A DNA stretch of 64,000 bases from Symsagittifera roscoffensis. Taxonomy: Eukaryota; Xenacoelomorpha; Acoela; Convolutidae. How positions within the stretch are numbered: position 1 is the first letter of the stretch; each line of letters begins with the position of its first letter. The translations under genes and the position numbers were made by a program. The stretch lies in assembly GCF_963678635.1 (NCBI RefSeq), contig NC_087065.1, positions 48,174,381 to 48,238,380 of the forward strand. Direction: 5' to 3'. The notes beneath the pieces were generated by a model. The model saw nothing but the letters and a program-made list of their open reading frames with translations. It searched no databases and had not been told where the DNA came from. Positions 12,258 to 23,700 of the stretch are shown here, in pieces.

Positions 12258-12582
12258 ATCAGCACTGCACCTATCGAATCGCAAGAAAACAATTATCATT
12301 TGGCGAAAAGACTTATTAAGGCAAAGTAGGATCAAATAAAGTGGAAGAAAACGTCTCCAGCGAAAACGTCACGAACAAGCCCAAACGTGAAATAAATCAA
12401 AACCGCACGCTATCCCAACAATTGCACGGAGGCCTATTCAAACGGTTATTGTGTCTTGGACATACGGAGGCCTTTTTTAACGGGTTTCGGGGGCAGGGTG
12501 GAACAAGGACCTTCGAGGTCGACTGTGGCAGGCAGAATATTATTCCATAAAGCTACCTTAGTCGGCGATTCTGCCTGCATAG

Positions 12583-13895
12583 GAAAACTTCAGTGGTCAA
12601 TTCTGCTTGCACAGGACTACTTCAGTGGACAATTCTGCTTGCACAGGACTACTTCAGTGGATAATTCTGCTTGCACAGGACTACTTCAGTGGACAATTCT
12701 GCTTGCACAGGACTACTTCATTGGTCAATTCTGCTTGCACAGGACTACTTCAGTGGTCAATTCTGCTTGCACAGGACTACTTCAGTGGACAATTCTGCTT
12801 GCACAAGGCTACTTCGGTGGGCAATTCCGCTTGCACAGGACTACTTCAGTGGACAATTCTGCTTGCACAGGACTACTTAAGTGGACAATTCTGCTTGCAC
12901 AGGACTACTTCAGTGGTCAATTCGGCTTGCACAGGACTACTTCATAGGACAATTCTGCTTGCACAGGACTACTTCAGTGGACAATTCTGCTTGCACAGGG
13001 CTACTTCAGTGGACAATTCTGCTTGCACAGGGCTACTTCGGTGGGCAATTTTGCTTGCACAGAACTACTTCAGTGGACAATTCTGCTTGCACAGGACTAC
13101 TTCAGTGGACAATTCTGCTTGCACAGGACTACTTATGTGGACAATTCTGCTTGCACAGGACTACTTCAGTGGACAATTCTGCTTGCACAGGACTACTTCA
13201 GTGGACAATTCTGCTTGCACAGGACTACTTCAGTGGTCAATTCTGCTTGCACAGGACTACTTCAGTGGACAATTCTGCTTGCACAAGGCTACTTCGGTGG
13301 GCAATTCCGCTTGCACAGGACTACTTCAGTGGACAATTCTGCTTGCACAGGACTACTTAAGTGGACAATTCTGCTTGCACAGGACTACTTCAGTGGTCAA
13401 TTCGGCTTGCACAGGACTACTTCATAGGACAATTCTGCTTGCACAGGACTACTTCAGTGGACAATTCTGCTTGCACAGGGCTACTTCAGTGGACAATTCT
13501 GCTTGCACAGGGCTACTTCGGTGGGCAATTTTGCTTGCACAGAACTACTTCAGTGGACAATTCTGCTTGCACAGGACTACTTCAGTGGACAATTCTGCTT
13601 GCACAGGACTACTTATGTGGACAATTCTGCTTGCACAGGACTACTTCAGTGGACAATTCTGCTTGCACAGGACTACTTCAGTGGACAATTCTGCTTGCAC
13701 AGGACTACTTCAGTGGACAATTCTGCTTGCACAGGACTACTTCAGTGGACAATTCTGCTTGCACAGGGCTACTTCAGTGGACAATTCTGCTTGCACAGGA
13801 CTACTTCAGTGGACAATTCTGCTTGCAAAGGACTACTTCAGTGGACAATTCTGCTTGCACAGGGCTACTCCAGAGAGTGTTTCTGCACGCAGGAG
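12583..13895. repeat. 32-bp minisatellite, about 40 units, with a 480-bp higher-order repeat
   Basis: Head-to-tail 32-bp units built around CAATTCTGCTTGCACAGGAC followed by TACTTCAGTGGA. Variants (TTCATTGG, CTTAAGTGG, CTTATGTGG, GGCTACTTCGG) recur in the same order 480 bp apart: 12726-13236 is identical to 13206-13716, i.e. a 15-unit block duplicated. Edge units are degenerate on both sides (12563-12600 and 13860-13895). Since 32 is not a multiple of 3 and the unit has no stop in any forward frame, all three frames stay open, giving open frames up to 445 codons that I take to be artefacts. The array sits in the leader/gag start of the BEL element. Confidence 0.95.
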
Positions 13896-15779
13896 GCAAC
13901 CTTTTAGATTCACAAAGATGTCCAAAAACTTCAGAAAACAGTAAGACAAGCTCAGCTCCCCACCATTTTTTTCGCACTGTAGTAATTTTTTTAACTGTCA
14001 AATTTATCAGTTTTCCTCGTGCTAAATTTCGAATAAATACTTTTTTTTATCAAAGTGCTCATAATGACAAAACACGGTATCAGCTACTTAATACTTTATT
14101 CAATAACAGGCACTTGGATTCGTGACACAATTTCTACTGAGCATTTTGGGCCAAGACTTTGGTCCTTAGTATAGAAGCAAATGTAATAACTTTTTGTGGT
14201 GAAATTTCGGGCCAAAATTTTGGACACAAAACCAAGCTTGTTTGAAATTGGTCAACGTCCTGCTATCGAAAACTGCAAAAAAATAGAGTCATAGATGGAC
14301 CTTTAAAAAAACGTAACGCTTTCGACCGGAACGCTTGTCTAATTAACATCAACTCAAAAAATCTCAGTCGTATAAATTTGTATGAGCTCGGGCGACCTAA
14401 GATTTTTTCCGAGTGTTTAAAGCAACTTTGACTTATTTTTTAAGATAACACTAAGTTTACCCAAAAACTCCTGTCAAATAACAAATCCGCCGCGTCTGCT
14501 TTTTTTTGGTTTGAGAACATTAATGGTTTTTGTTGTTGGTGCAAATTCATTGCATCACGCATTAGAAAAGCTACCCACGTCACTCCAAATTCACTTTGTG
14601 GATTTTCATTTCACCAAAACCGGTCTCAGGTTTAACCCGAACGCCGTTAAGCCTCGTAAAACTGTACAACAAAACTTTGAGTCTTTCTTTATGCTATCAC
14701 TAGAATATCGTGATTTGGTAGGAATTCATTAATAATTCAATTAGTAGACATTGCAGCAATAATTTCAATTGTTTGTCTGAAGAAGTTACTATCGAGCTGA
14801 AATAAGTGTCATCGTGTATTGTCAACGCACCCACAGGAACTGAGGAAAAATTTGAGAAATTAAAAAGTTCAGGTTTTCTAGCCATCAATATGGTCAATTA
14901 TTTGATATGAAAAAATAAAACTGAGGACAATCGGTTGCGAAAGCAGTACTTGACATTACACCACGCCGAAAGGTTAGAGGTCAAAGCTTTCCGGATCATT
15001 CGCAGATACACCGAAAACCTGCAAACAGTTGTCGGTAAGACTAAGAAGAAAAATTATTTGAATATGAAGCAACGCCGGCTTTTTAAGGATGGTACTTTCA
15101 TCTAAGTCAAACTGCAGAAGCACCTTGCCGAGGTATTTAGGTCTTGATCAAGGTTGAGAAGCTTGATCTTGTAGTGGTTCTTTAAATTGTTGTATTTGTG
15201 TAAGTGCTTTAATGTGTTTCTGTTTGTTTTTGTATTGAACTAAGGTTTGATACGTCCTTTTCTTGAATTGTAAAAACCCATCGTAATCGTTTGTCTCAAA
15301 GAAATATAAATTAGGCCACAACATACAAAAAATTCTTGATTCTCGGCTTAATTTGGAAATTGAACTCTTCAAGGTTCATAAATACATTCAAAAAGTCAAA
15401 CAGAGCAGAAAACAGAAGGTAATTGTTGAGAACCAAATCGAAAACGCAAATATTTTTTTTGGAACCAACCTTTAAGAAATAATGAAATAAGTCAAATAGC
15501 GGAAAGGCTTCTGAATGAGAAAAGATTTGTATTGAAGTGGAACAGTGTGGCATAACATTGGCGACAAAAGGACACGATGAGGTAATTCAGAAGGCTAGAG
15601 TCCGTGCAGGATTTTTTAAACTAAGCAAGGTCCGTTTCATCGCCTTCGGAGGAAGTGATTTTTCGAAAACTTCCAAAAATCTGGTCTAGGGTACCCAGTC
15701 AAGGTAAAACCAACTCTATGACCTCCAGTCAGTCAGCAAAAAAACGAGTTGTTGTTGGCTAACTTAAGAACGCGAGATA

Positions 15780-16075
15780 AAAACAAGCATCAATGCGCTT
15801 ACTAGAGCTGAAGTACCAGTAGCTAGAGATTAAGCAGAGATTGACTGAAGTACAACTCCATGAGAAGAATATAAAAGAATTGTTGAAGCTAAAATTGAAG
15901 GAAGACCCCGACTATGCCGACTTTTTTCTTAGCTCGGTGTGCTTTCACAGAGAACTAGCTCGATCAGTTCTCACAGCAGATAATCGCACGGACACTTGGG
16001 TAAAAAAAGAGCTGAATTTGAACACGGTTCAATTGTTCTGGATTGAATACAAGTTTCTGGATTAATTACGGTTCA
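15780..16075 (+). pseudogene. BEL gag N-terminal region (tentative remnant)
   Basis: A charged, helical reading (LLELKYQ, one stop, then EIKQRLTEVQLHEKNIKELL) resembles the coiled coil at the start of many BEL gag proteins, and it lies upstream of the DUF1759 remnant on the same strand. An in-frame stop and the lack of a diagnostic motif keep confidence low. Confidence 0.35.
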
Positions 16076-16639
16076 GTATAACGCCCCGGTGGATGTCGTT
16101 CCTATGTGTAACGCCGAATTGCTTGTTTTGCCTTCATTAATGATGCATGGGGCTGAAGTCCCTCCCACGTTTCCTAAATTTCTCATGCAGATTGCTGCCG
16201 GCACTGACACGCAGTAAAATGTGGTCAAATTTATGTCATTTTAAACCAAAATGATTAAAACACTACCGGTTTTCAGTTGCAAATCAGTGCTACGTTTGCT
16301 AAATTTGAAATTGTTCCATCACCCGTTGATTTGGAATGAATCATCGCACGTAATTGAGGCGGTAACACCATGTTCCCCTCCAAAATTCGTAACGTTCACG
16401 TACAATAGCGATTGAGCAATTTACTATTTCACCCCACCACATGAGGAAGTACTTTTGCAGTCATTGATTTCATCGAACAACCCTAGCTTATCCGTTCTTC
16501 AGCCGTATTTTTCGAACCCAGCCAAATAGGTCGAACACAAACTTGTCCCGATCTATGTCAATTTTCCATTGCAATCGATAGCAGTTCGAGACTTAGCAGA
16601 AGTCTTGTCATCAAACAGGAAGGATCCATTAACCGTACG

Positions 16640-16940
16640 GAAGTTTTCTATGTACGATGGTAACCCGTTGGAAAGCCATGAATGAATAGGTCAGTTTCGC
16701 AGCGCTGTTATTTCGCAGTCAACTCCTTCAACAACATCAAGCTGTAATTTCTAAAAGCTTTTGTTTCTGGGATTACTATGTGGGCATTAGCAGACTTAGC
16801 GGATTCAGGTCGAATGTACAGGTATGCTACAAGGTCCTCGATCAAAAAGATTTGGGCAACCTCAAACCGTCGTGAGCCTCCAACTCAAAAATCTTAACAG
16901 AGATCCACCAGCGAAAACGCACATATCAGAAAGCATCGTT
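16640..16940 (+). pseudogene. BEL/Pao gag, DUF1759 domain remnant
   Basis: Three consecutive frame pieces carry the domain in order: KFSMYDGNPLESHE (16641-16682), ALADLADSGRMYRYA (from about 16783), and FGQPQTVVSLQLKNLNRDPP (16851-16910) continuing AKTHISES. The last matches the DUF1759 signature F-G-x-P-x-x-V followed by L...PP.....S. Several frameshifts and stops make it non-functional. Known: this domain is the capsid-like part of BEL-group gag. Confidence 0.8.
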
Positions 16941-17254
16941 TAGCGTTAATTCAGGTCTCATTGGTGAGTTTCGATATTTCTTATAAGAGGACGATCTTGA
17001 AGGGACCGCCATCTTGAATCAAATTTTTTGTAAACTCTCTCTTAACATGAAGCAGTCTTGGTCGTCTTAAACCGTAAAACGCAAATGACTTTGCCCTAAT
17101 CTCATCAATCTCAACAATTAGTTGAAAGAAAGATCCGAAACGCATGAACGTAAGAAAACTTTTCCTGGTAAGACCAAAACCGAGAAACACGTCAAGACAA
17201 AATCTTCTGCCCGAGTTCTTTAATCCTGTGCTAATTCGAACAAGGTTGAAGATC

Positions 17255-17420
17255 CTTCCTGCCTGCAGTGGCTGGTAAACATTCGTTATTAGAATGCAAG
17301 TTCTTCAAGGAGAAGAAACTTACTAAGAGAGCGAAACTGCGTGCGGAGAAAAACGATGTTCCTCCTGTTTTCAAGCGGATCACATCTTCCGTAATTGCCA
17401 GGAAGCTAGGAAATAAACTA
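17255..17420 (+). pseudogene. BEL/Pao gag C-terminus with zinc knuckle
   Basis: KHSLLECKFFKEKKLTKR in one frame is followed after a frameshift by CSSCFQADHIFRNC (17357-17398), a C-X2-C-X4-H-X4-C knuckle. H-S-L-x-x-C-x-x-F followed by a CCHC knuckle is the usual end of BEL gag. Known role: nucleic-acid binding in the particle. Confidence 0.75.
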
Positions 17421-18044
17421 CACCTGAGTGCAAAAACACAAACCATGTCCTTTTGCTTGCTTCAGAATGAATTTTTTATCCTCGAAAGGAAGAAAAAAGT
17501 CTTCTACCGGAAAAAAATCCGGTAGAAAAATCAACGTCGACTCGTTCCGCGTCCCTTGAGTTAAGTGATTCTTTTTGGTAAAAAACCAATAACGCTCTCG
17601 TTTTGTTTGATTCAGCGAGCAACCACTCCTGGCTTTCCGCAAGTTTGGCCCGCTGTGTGAATTTGTCAGGAAAAAAATGGTTTTGACCCTAACGAGTTTT
17701 AACCTAGCTCACGTGACGGATGAAATTATTGTTGGGTCTCAAAAGATTGATATTCCGGCCCTTCAACAACAACAAAATCATTGAAAGCTATGGTTTAAGC
17801 AAGCAAGCTTACGCTCGTTCTTCAGCCAATCGGCTCGACAAAGTAATTGCTTAAAAGTAATAACGGCGAGACAATAGAAGAGGACCTCGTTAACTATTAT
17901 GTCATTCCGTTAAGACCCCACAATCTGCCACTTGCTCCGCCTGTGAATGGCACTTACCGCACCATCCCTCCCTTGACCCAAACCAGTCAGATAAGCTTCG
18001 TCGGGTTTTGATTGATTGGCGAGTCGAAATATCAGAGCTAACCT

Positions 18045-18470
18045 ATGAACAAAACTTTGCTCGTTGGGCCTGATTTACTGCAAAGTTTGTTACACGTCTT
18101 AATGCACTTCCGCCAACATCATTTTGCCGTCTCCGTGGACATCGAGGGTATGTTCCTTCAGGTTGGGTACCCCATTGTGATAAACCTTCTTTGCGTTTTT
18201 TATGGCGCGAGGAAACCACCTCGGATATGGAATTTGTTCAATACAACCGGCATACTTTCGGTGACCGGGACTCCCCGACGTGCGCGAGTTTCGCACTTCA
18301 GCAAACAGGTAGCGATAACGTTGAAAAGTTTCCTGGAGTTTCTAAAGCAAAATTTACTGGGTTCTACATGGATAATTACTTTGATTCGTTTGGTTTTATT
18401 GGGTTTATCCAAAGATTATTTGGATTAATTCGATACGTTTGCTTTATGTTGACGTTTTTGCCTTGACGCA
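18045..18470 (+). pseudogene. BEL/Pao reverse transcriptase, decayed (unit 1)
   Basis: Frame one reads NKTLLVGPDLLQSLLHVL then FAVSVDIEGMFLQV (18045 on); after one frameshift the next frame reads RFLWREETTSDMEFVQYNRH then TFGDRDSPTCASFAL and FYMDNYFDS at about 18362. GPDL, DIEGMF, RFLW and SPTC are BEL/Pao landmarks. The catalytic YVDD box is YMDN, so the second aspartate is lost as well as the frame. Known role: copies retrotransposon RNA to DNA. Confidence 0.85.
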
Positions 18471-18599
18471 AGCATTTTGGCGGGCCCGCCGCTCAAAAAA
18501 CTGACCCGGTCGAATTAGCAATTGCGAACTATAAAACGTTTATTCTTAGCTCAATCCGAAATATTTCCTGTTGACTTCAAACAACTTCAATCTGGCATA

Positions 18600-19500
18600 C
18601 CCGTAAAAAGGGCTGGTCGTAAATATTCCATTTCCAAGTAGCCCACAACCATCCACACTTAGATTGTTTGCCATTCATAATCCATAATGGGTTTGTGGTG
18701 CTAAGTCTGCAAGTGTCTATCCATATAATTGAAAGTTGTTGTTTGACATGCAGAAAACGCAAGGCAAGCACGTTCAATCCCATGATGTCAGACCTTCCCC
18801 TCGAGCGGATTGGTTGCCTCGAACAGCCATTCAATAATTCTTGGGTGGATTTTTTGGCCCATTTTACGTGACTGTTTGGCGCAGTAATGGATGCGATTTT
18901 CTAATCACTTGTATGACTACTCGTGCCGTACACACCGAAATTGTTCAGTCCATGGACACCGGCTCTTGCTTCATGGGGATTGAAGATTTATGCCTTTCTA
19001 GGCTTTTCTAATCACTTGTGTGATTGCCCGTGCCGTACACATCGGAATTGTTCCGTCTATGGATGCCGGCTCTTGCGTCATGGGGATTGAAGGTTTATAG
19101 TAGTGTGTTGTGTAGTCAGACATCGGTACCAATTTCGTTGAAGCTGAAAAGGAATTTCTGCTTTGCGTAGAAAGTTGACATAGACAGGCTCTCTCATTGT
19201 TAGTGAATAAGAGGGTTAAATGGAAATGAAATCCTTCTTGCGGGCCGCATCATGGTGGGGCTTGAGAAAGGGTAGTGCGCAGTTAGCAACGTGTTTTCGA
19301 CGCAATGATCGATACTCACAAGTTAACGGAAGAAGTATTGCCTATCATGTTTTATTTAGTGGAGCAATCATTGAATGCCTGTCCAATAACCCACGGTGGT
19401 CCCGATTCAACTGAATTTCTGGCGTTAACGCCTAATCATTTTGTAAAAGGCGAGCACGCGGTTAGCTATACGTTTGAAACACTTGATGAAAGCTTCCCGT
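18600..19500 (+). pseudogene. BEL/Pao integrase, decayed (unit 1)
   Basis: Pieces in order: zinc-finger end CLTCRKRKASTFNPMM (about 18745), core first-Asp region NNSWVDFLAHF, TTRAVHTEIVQSMDTGS (18910-18965), SDIGTNFVEAEKEF (19117 on), GPHHGG followed by ERVV (19237 on), and KLTEEVL through ALTPNHFVKGE (19320-19455). These are the D, D and E neighbourhoods of the DDE core and the typical C-terminal PNHF motif. It is broken by stops, by a 107-bp internal tandem duplication (18897-19003 repeated at 19004-19110), and by a deletion of about 150 bp near 18610-18630 relative to unit 2. Confidence 0.85.
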
Positions 19501-19565
19501 AACGCTTCTCGTAAATTTTGCTCCGATTCTCAGCTCCTCGGAGGCTGAGGATGTTGATGAGGAAA

Positions 19566-20033
19566 TGTAAATTGAAAACTTAAATTAAGTTGAAGTATAC
19601 TTGCATATAGAAGCTCAGCAAGGACAGTATAGTCGAGCGTATACACAGTGCGTTTCGGCGGGTCGGTGTTTTTTCTAATCCTGCCTAAGTCGTTTCCTTT
19701 ATAAAACTCAAATATGAGCCGTTCTGGAGAGAAAATGAAAAAACTACGAACCGTAACCTGGTTTGAACCCTCCAAAGAAATTTTTTAGCTATATAAACTA
19801 ACTCATAAAGCGGCCTTGGTTGACCTTGATTGAGATGCTTTCCGTTTGTCAAAAACATTATTTTGCCAAAAGTATAAACTTCCTCACTGGCCTAATGTCC
19901 GTTTTGGTTACAGTTGTCTGAATAACGAACTATTTAGGCTTTTTGAACCGATTGTAGGCCAAAAATTCTTCGAACTTTTCTCCATAAAATTATATTTTAA
20001 TTTAGCTTTGGGACGACATTAATTCTCGGATTA
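19566..20033 (+). repeat. 3' LTR of the BEL/Pao element
   Basis: 468 bp starting TGTAAATTG just after a purine-rich stretch (GATGAGGAAA) downstream of integrase. It aligns with the 5' LTR at 11761. TATA-like TTTATAAAAC lies at 19698-19707. Its twin at 23233-23700 has the same length and is almost identical. Confidence 0.8.
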
Positions 20034-21332
20034 AAAAAATGATTTTGGCAATTTCCATCTGTTCTCTGTTGAAGTTGTTAAAAAAATACGAACCAAAATG
20101 AATCCAAAATGCTTCAAAAGTTTTAAATGTATTTCATTTTTTTGATTATATAGGAAGTTTGAGCAAAATATTTTGTTACAATTTGTTTTTCGAAAATCAA
20201 TGTCAATGGGTTCACATGGTATCAGCAAAGTTATCTTAATTTTTTATTGACAGTGATTTGTGGTCATATATCACGTTTATTCAAACAGTGTTTAAACAAA
20301 AAAAATTTTCAAGTCCTTCGAAAATTAACAGAGTGCTGCCATTTTATATATACTAAGCAATTCATTTGCCAGACAGTTATAGACCAATAAACTGTCAAAA
20401 ATTTTTAATCAAGATTTTAAAAGATACATCTCCAATAAACTTTTTTATTTTTTTTTGTAAAACGGAAATTTAGAGTTTCATACCAAGAAAATTGCAGTTA
20501 TGCGCTAGATTTCAGGTAAGTTAGACGTCATCAAAATCATTCATATAAAAATTGATAAACGTTTTTTTCGTGAAAAACTTTTTTAGAGAAATAATTTGAC
20601 ACAATAAATCATAATTTGCTCAGTCTCAAAATGAGGGGAAAAAATCTCAAGTAGAAACAATAGGAATTTTCTCAAAATTATAGCAAGAAAAGTCAAACAG
20701 TTTGTGTCTCTTTTGCTAAAAAAAAACAACTCGGCGAAAAACAATGAATTTTTTGACAAGTTGTATTCGGCAAGGAGCAGCGTTTCATTCATGATATCCT
20801 CTTAATTTGTCAAGAAAAAAACAAACGAGTGTCATACGCGAATGATACGATTTTTTGTTTTTCAAGCAAATTCAGAACAACTCTATTCAAAAAATTTAGA
20901 GTAAAAACTGAACTGGTTGTTACGTTTTAATAATCAGCATAAAAACAGAGATAGAAAAAATTCTTTGATAGAAGTATTGAAAACATGTTTTTAGTGGTAT
21001 TTTTTGTTCGAGCAATCAGGCTTCCATTATGAACGTGAAAACAAAAACGTTATGAATGTCAAGTTCATAGCAGCTTGTTGACATAATTCAAAAAAAAACT
21101 TTGCGAAATTGTATTTAATGTAGTAGACATTGTACAAACTATAGGCACAATCCATAATACAGTAAAGCCTTCTTAATTACGAAAATACTTATAAATCACA
21201 TCTTCATTCAGTAGCAAAAAAATAGAGTTTAGAGTACCCGAATAAGATATATATTTTTAATTTAAGCGAGCCTACAAACACTTTCTAAAGCCCAAAAAAG
21301 TCAGAAGACTAAATTACAAAATAAAAAATAAC

Positions 21333-21530
21333 TTACTCCTTTAAAAAACTTTTTTTTAAAAGAAAAAAGAGACTTTGCTGGAAATTTTTATTTCGATAAT
21401 GAACCTTTTTCAAACTGCTTTTTATCTGAGCTGATGCGTACATTCTACGTCTCAACAGTTCTGCTCTTTTAGATCTCGTGTTGACCCACTCGATGAGATG
21501 AAGTTCTCTTTGGGCCATCCTCTAAGCATT
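21333..21530 (-). pseudogene. Candidate decayed exon, unknown protein (unit 1)
   Basis: Minus-strand frame MAQRELHLIEWVNTRSKRAE then LLRRRMYASAQIKSSLKK, followed by a donor-like AAAAAG|GTTCATT. Upstream residues LPATLQQQIYSLINA are in frame but cut off by a TAG. In unit 2 that stop is TAC, but a 2-base deletion breaks the frame 40 codons later. The composition (mixed charged and aliphatic, no simple repeats) is protein-like, unlike surrounding AT-rich frames. I do not recognise the family. Confidence 0.3.
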
Positions 21531-21570
21531 TATAAGAGAATATATTTGCTGTTGTAATTTAGCTGGTAAC

Positions 21571-21970
21571 CTATGAACAAAACTTTGCTCGTTGGGCCTG
21601 ATTTACTGCAAAGTTTGTTATACGTCTTAATGAACTTCCGCCAACATCATTTTACCGTCTCCGCGGACATCGAGGGTATAATCCTTCAGGTTGGGGTACC
21701 CCATTGTGATTAACCTTCTTTGCGTTTTTTATGGCGCGAGGATACCACCTCGGATATGGAATTTGTTCAATACAACCGGCATACTTTCGGTGACCGGGAC
21801 TCCCCGACATGCGCCAGTTTCGCATTTCAGCAAAAAGGTAGCGATAACGTTCAGAAGTTTCCTGGAGTTTCTAAAGCAAAATTTACTGGGTTCTACATGG
21901 ATAATTACTTTGATTAGTTTGGTTTTATTGGGTTTATCCAAAGATTATTTGGATTAATTCGATGCGTTTG
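21571..21970 (+). pseudogene. BEL/Pao reverse transcriptase, decayed (unit 2)
   Basis: Same landmarks as unit 1: GPDLLQSL, DIEG, RFLWREDTTSDMEF, TFGDRDSPTCASF, FYMDNYFD. The ATG of MF is changed to ATA and an in-frame stop follows FYMDNYFD. It is a pseudogene copied from unit 1 or the reverse. Confidence 0.85.
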
Positions 21971-22164
21971 CTTTATGTTGACGTTTTTGCCTTAACGCAA
22001 GCATTTTGGCGGGCCTGCTGCTCAAAAAACTGACCCGGTCGAATTAGCAATTGCGAACTATAAACGTTTATTCTTAGCTCAATCCGAAATATTTCCTGTT
22101 GACTTCAAACAAGTTCAATCTGGCATACCCGTAAAAATGACTGGTAGCAATTAGGTTTATGTTA

Positions 22165-23175
22165 CTCACGGTTTATTGACCCCGGTGGCATCATTTGTTC
22201 CACGGGACGGACTCAACGCTTAACCGAAATCAGTTTCAAAACTAGGCATTCCATCATGTTGGATTCTCGACATTTGTTGGTGGATTTGTTTCTGAGGCAT
22301 TTCCAAGTAGCCCACAACCATCCACACATGGATTGTTTGCCATTCATAATCCATATGCGGCTTGTGGTGCTAAGTCTGCAAGCAACTATCCATATAATTG
22401 AAAGTTGTTGTTTGACATGCAGAAAACGCAAGGCAAGCACGTTCAATCCCATGATGTCAGAACTTCCCCTCGAGCGGATTGGTTGCCGCAAACAGCCATT
22501 CACTAATTCTTGGCTGGATTTTTTTGGCCCATTTTACGTGACTGTTTGGCGCAGTAGTGGATGGGATTTTCTAATCACTTGTATGACTACTCGTGCCGTA
22601 CACACCGAAATTGTTCAGTCCATGGACACCGGCTCTTGCTTCATGGGGATTGAAGATTTATGCCTTTCTAGGCTTTTCTAATCACTTGTGTGATTGCCCG
22701 TGCCGTACACATCGGAATTGTTCCGTCTATGGATGCCGGCTCTTGCGTCATGGGGATTGAAGGTTTATAGTAGTGTGTTGTGTAGTCAGACATCGGTACC
22801 AATTTCGTTGAAGCTGAAAAGGAATTTCTGCTTTGCGTAGAAAGTTGACATAGACAGGCTCTCATTGTTAGTGAATAAGAGGGTTAAATAGAAATGAAAT
22901 CCTTCTTGCGGGCCGCATCATGGTGGGGCTTGAGAAAGGGTAGTGCGCAGTTAGCAACGTGTTTTCGACGCAATGATCGATACTCACAAGTTAACGGAAG
23001 AAGTATTGCCTATCATGTTTTATTTAGTGGAGCAATCATTGAATGCCTGTCCAATAACCCACGGTGTTCCCGATTCAACTGAATTTCTGGCGTTAACGCC
23101 TAATCATTTTGTAAAAGGCGAGCACGCGGTTAGCTATACGTTGGAAACACTTGATGAAAGCTTCCCGTAACGCTT
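22165..23175 (+). pseudogene. BEL/Pao integrase, decayed (unit 2, more complete)
   Basis: A 141-codon frame (22256-22681) spans the HHCC zinc finger (SRHLLVDLFLRHF ... CLTCRKRKAS), the linker MMSELPLERIG and the core up to TTRAVHTEIVQSMDTGS. Here the first-Asp region reads SWLDFFGPF, closer to the family norm than in unit 1. The 107-bp internal duplication (22567-22673 and 22674-22780) then breaks the frame, as in unit 1. SDIGTNF, HHGG and ALTPNHF pieces follow to 23175. Confidence 0.87.
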
Positions 23176-23232
23176 CTCGTAAATTTGCTCCGATTCTCAG
23201 CTCCTCGGAGGCTGAGGATGTTGATGAGGAAA

Positions 23233-23700
23233 TGTAAATTGAAAACTTAAATTAAGTTGAAGTATACTTGCCTATACAAGCTCAGCAAGGACAGTATAGT
23301 CGAGCGTATACACAGTGCGTTTCGGCGGGTCGGTGTTTTTTCTAATCCTGCCTAAGTCGTTTCCTTTATAAAACTCAAATATGAGCCGTTCTGGAGAGAA
23401 AATGAAAAAACTACGAACGGTAACCTGGTTTGAACCCTCCAAAGAAATTTTTTAGCTATATAAACTAACTCATAAAGCGGCCTTGGTTGACCTTGATTGA
23501 GATGCTTTCCGTTTGTCAAAAACATTATTTTGCCAAAAGTATAAACTTCCTCACTGGCCTAATGTCCGTTTTGGTTACAGTTGTCTGAATAACGAATTAT
23601 TTAGGCTTTTTGGACCGATTGTAGGCCAAAAATTCTTCGAACTTTTCTCCATAAAATTATATTTTAATTTAGCTTTGGGACGACATTAATTCTCGGATTA
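23233..23700 (+). repeat. BEL/Pao 3' LTR, duplicated copy
   Basis: 468 bp, near-identical to 19566-20033, and again followed by flank that matches unit 1 flank. It therefore arose by genomic duplication and not by a second insertion. Confidence 0.8.

Larger units (their letters stand above)
11761..20033 (+). mobile_element. BEL/Pao LTR retrotransposon, nearly full length, decayed
   Basis: Structural order is complete: LTR (11761-12234), primer-binding site (12240), leader with a minisatellite, gag remnants with DUF1759 and CCHC motifs, RT, HHCC/DDE integrase, purine-rich stretch GATGAGGAAATG, LTR (19566-20033). Family assignment rests on BEL-specific protein motifs: gag FGQPQTVV, RT GPDLLQSL and DIEGMF, integrase TTRAVHTEIV and ALTPNHF. 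Every protein region carries frameshifts and stops, and the two LTRs have diverged strongly, so the insertion is old and not active. The stretch 13900-15780 within it holds no motif I could assign. Known: these elements replicate through an RNA intermediate made from the 5' LTR. Confidence 0.88.
18039..21566. repeat. Large tandem duplication, unit 1 (3.53 kb)
   Basis: Starts TAACCTATGAACAAAACTTT and ends at the junction AGCTGGTAA|CCTATGAAC. It contains BEL RT, integrase, the 3' LTR and 1.5 kb of DNA beyond the LTR. It matches 21567-25182 with few differences. The three bases TAA are shared between the unit start and unit end, so the junction shows microhomology. Confidence 0.92.

Noticed and set aside
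6309-12520. Shared short peptide GTRTFE at 6316 and 12503
   Set aside because: Only about 14 of 20 bases match and flanks are unrelated; taken as chance.
12607-13944. A 445-codon open frame and several 130-250 codon frames
   Set aside because: They are the translation of a 32-bp stop-free minisatellite in three rotating frames; all frames are equally open and none has a domain.
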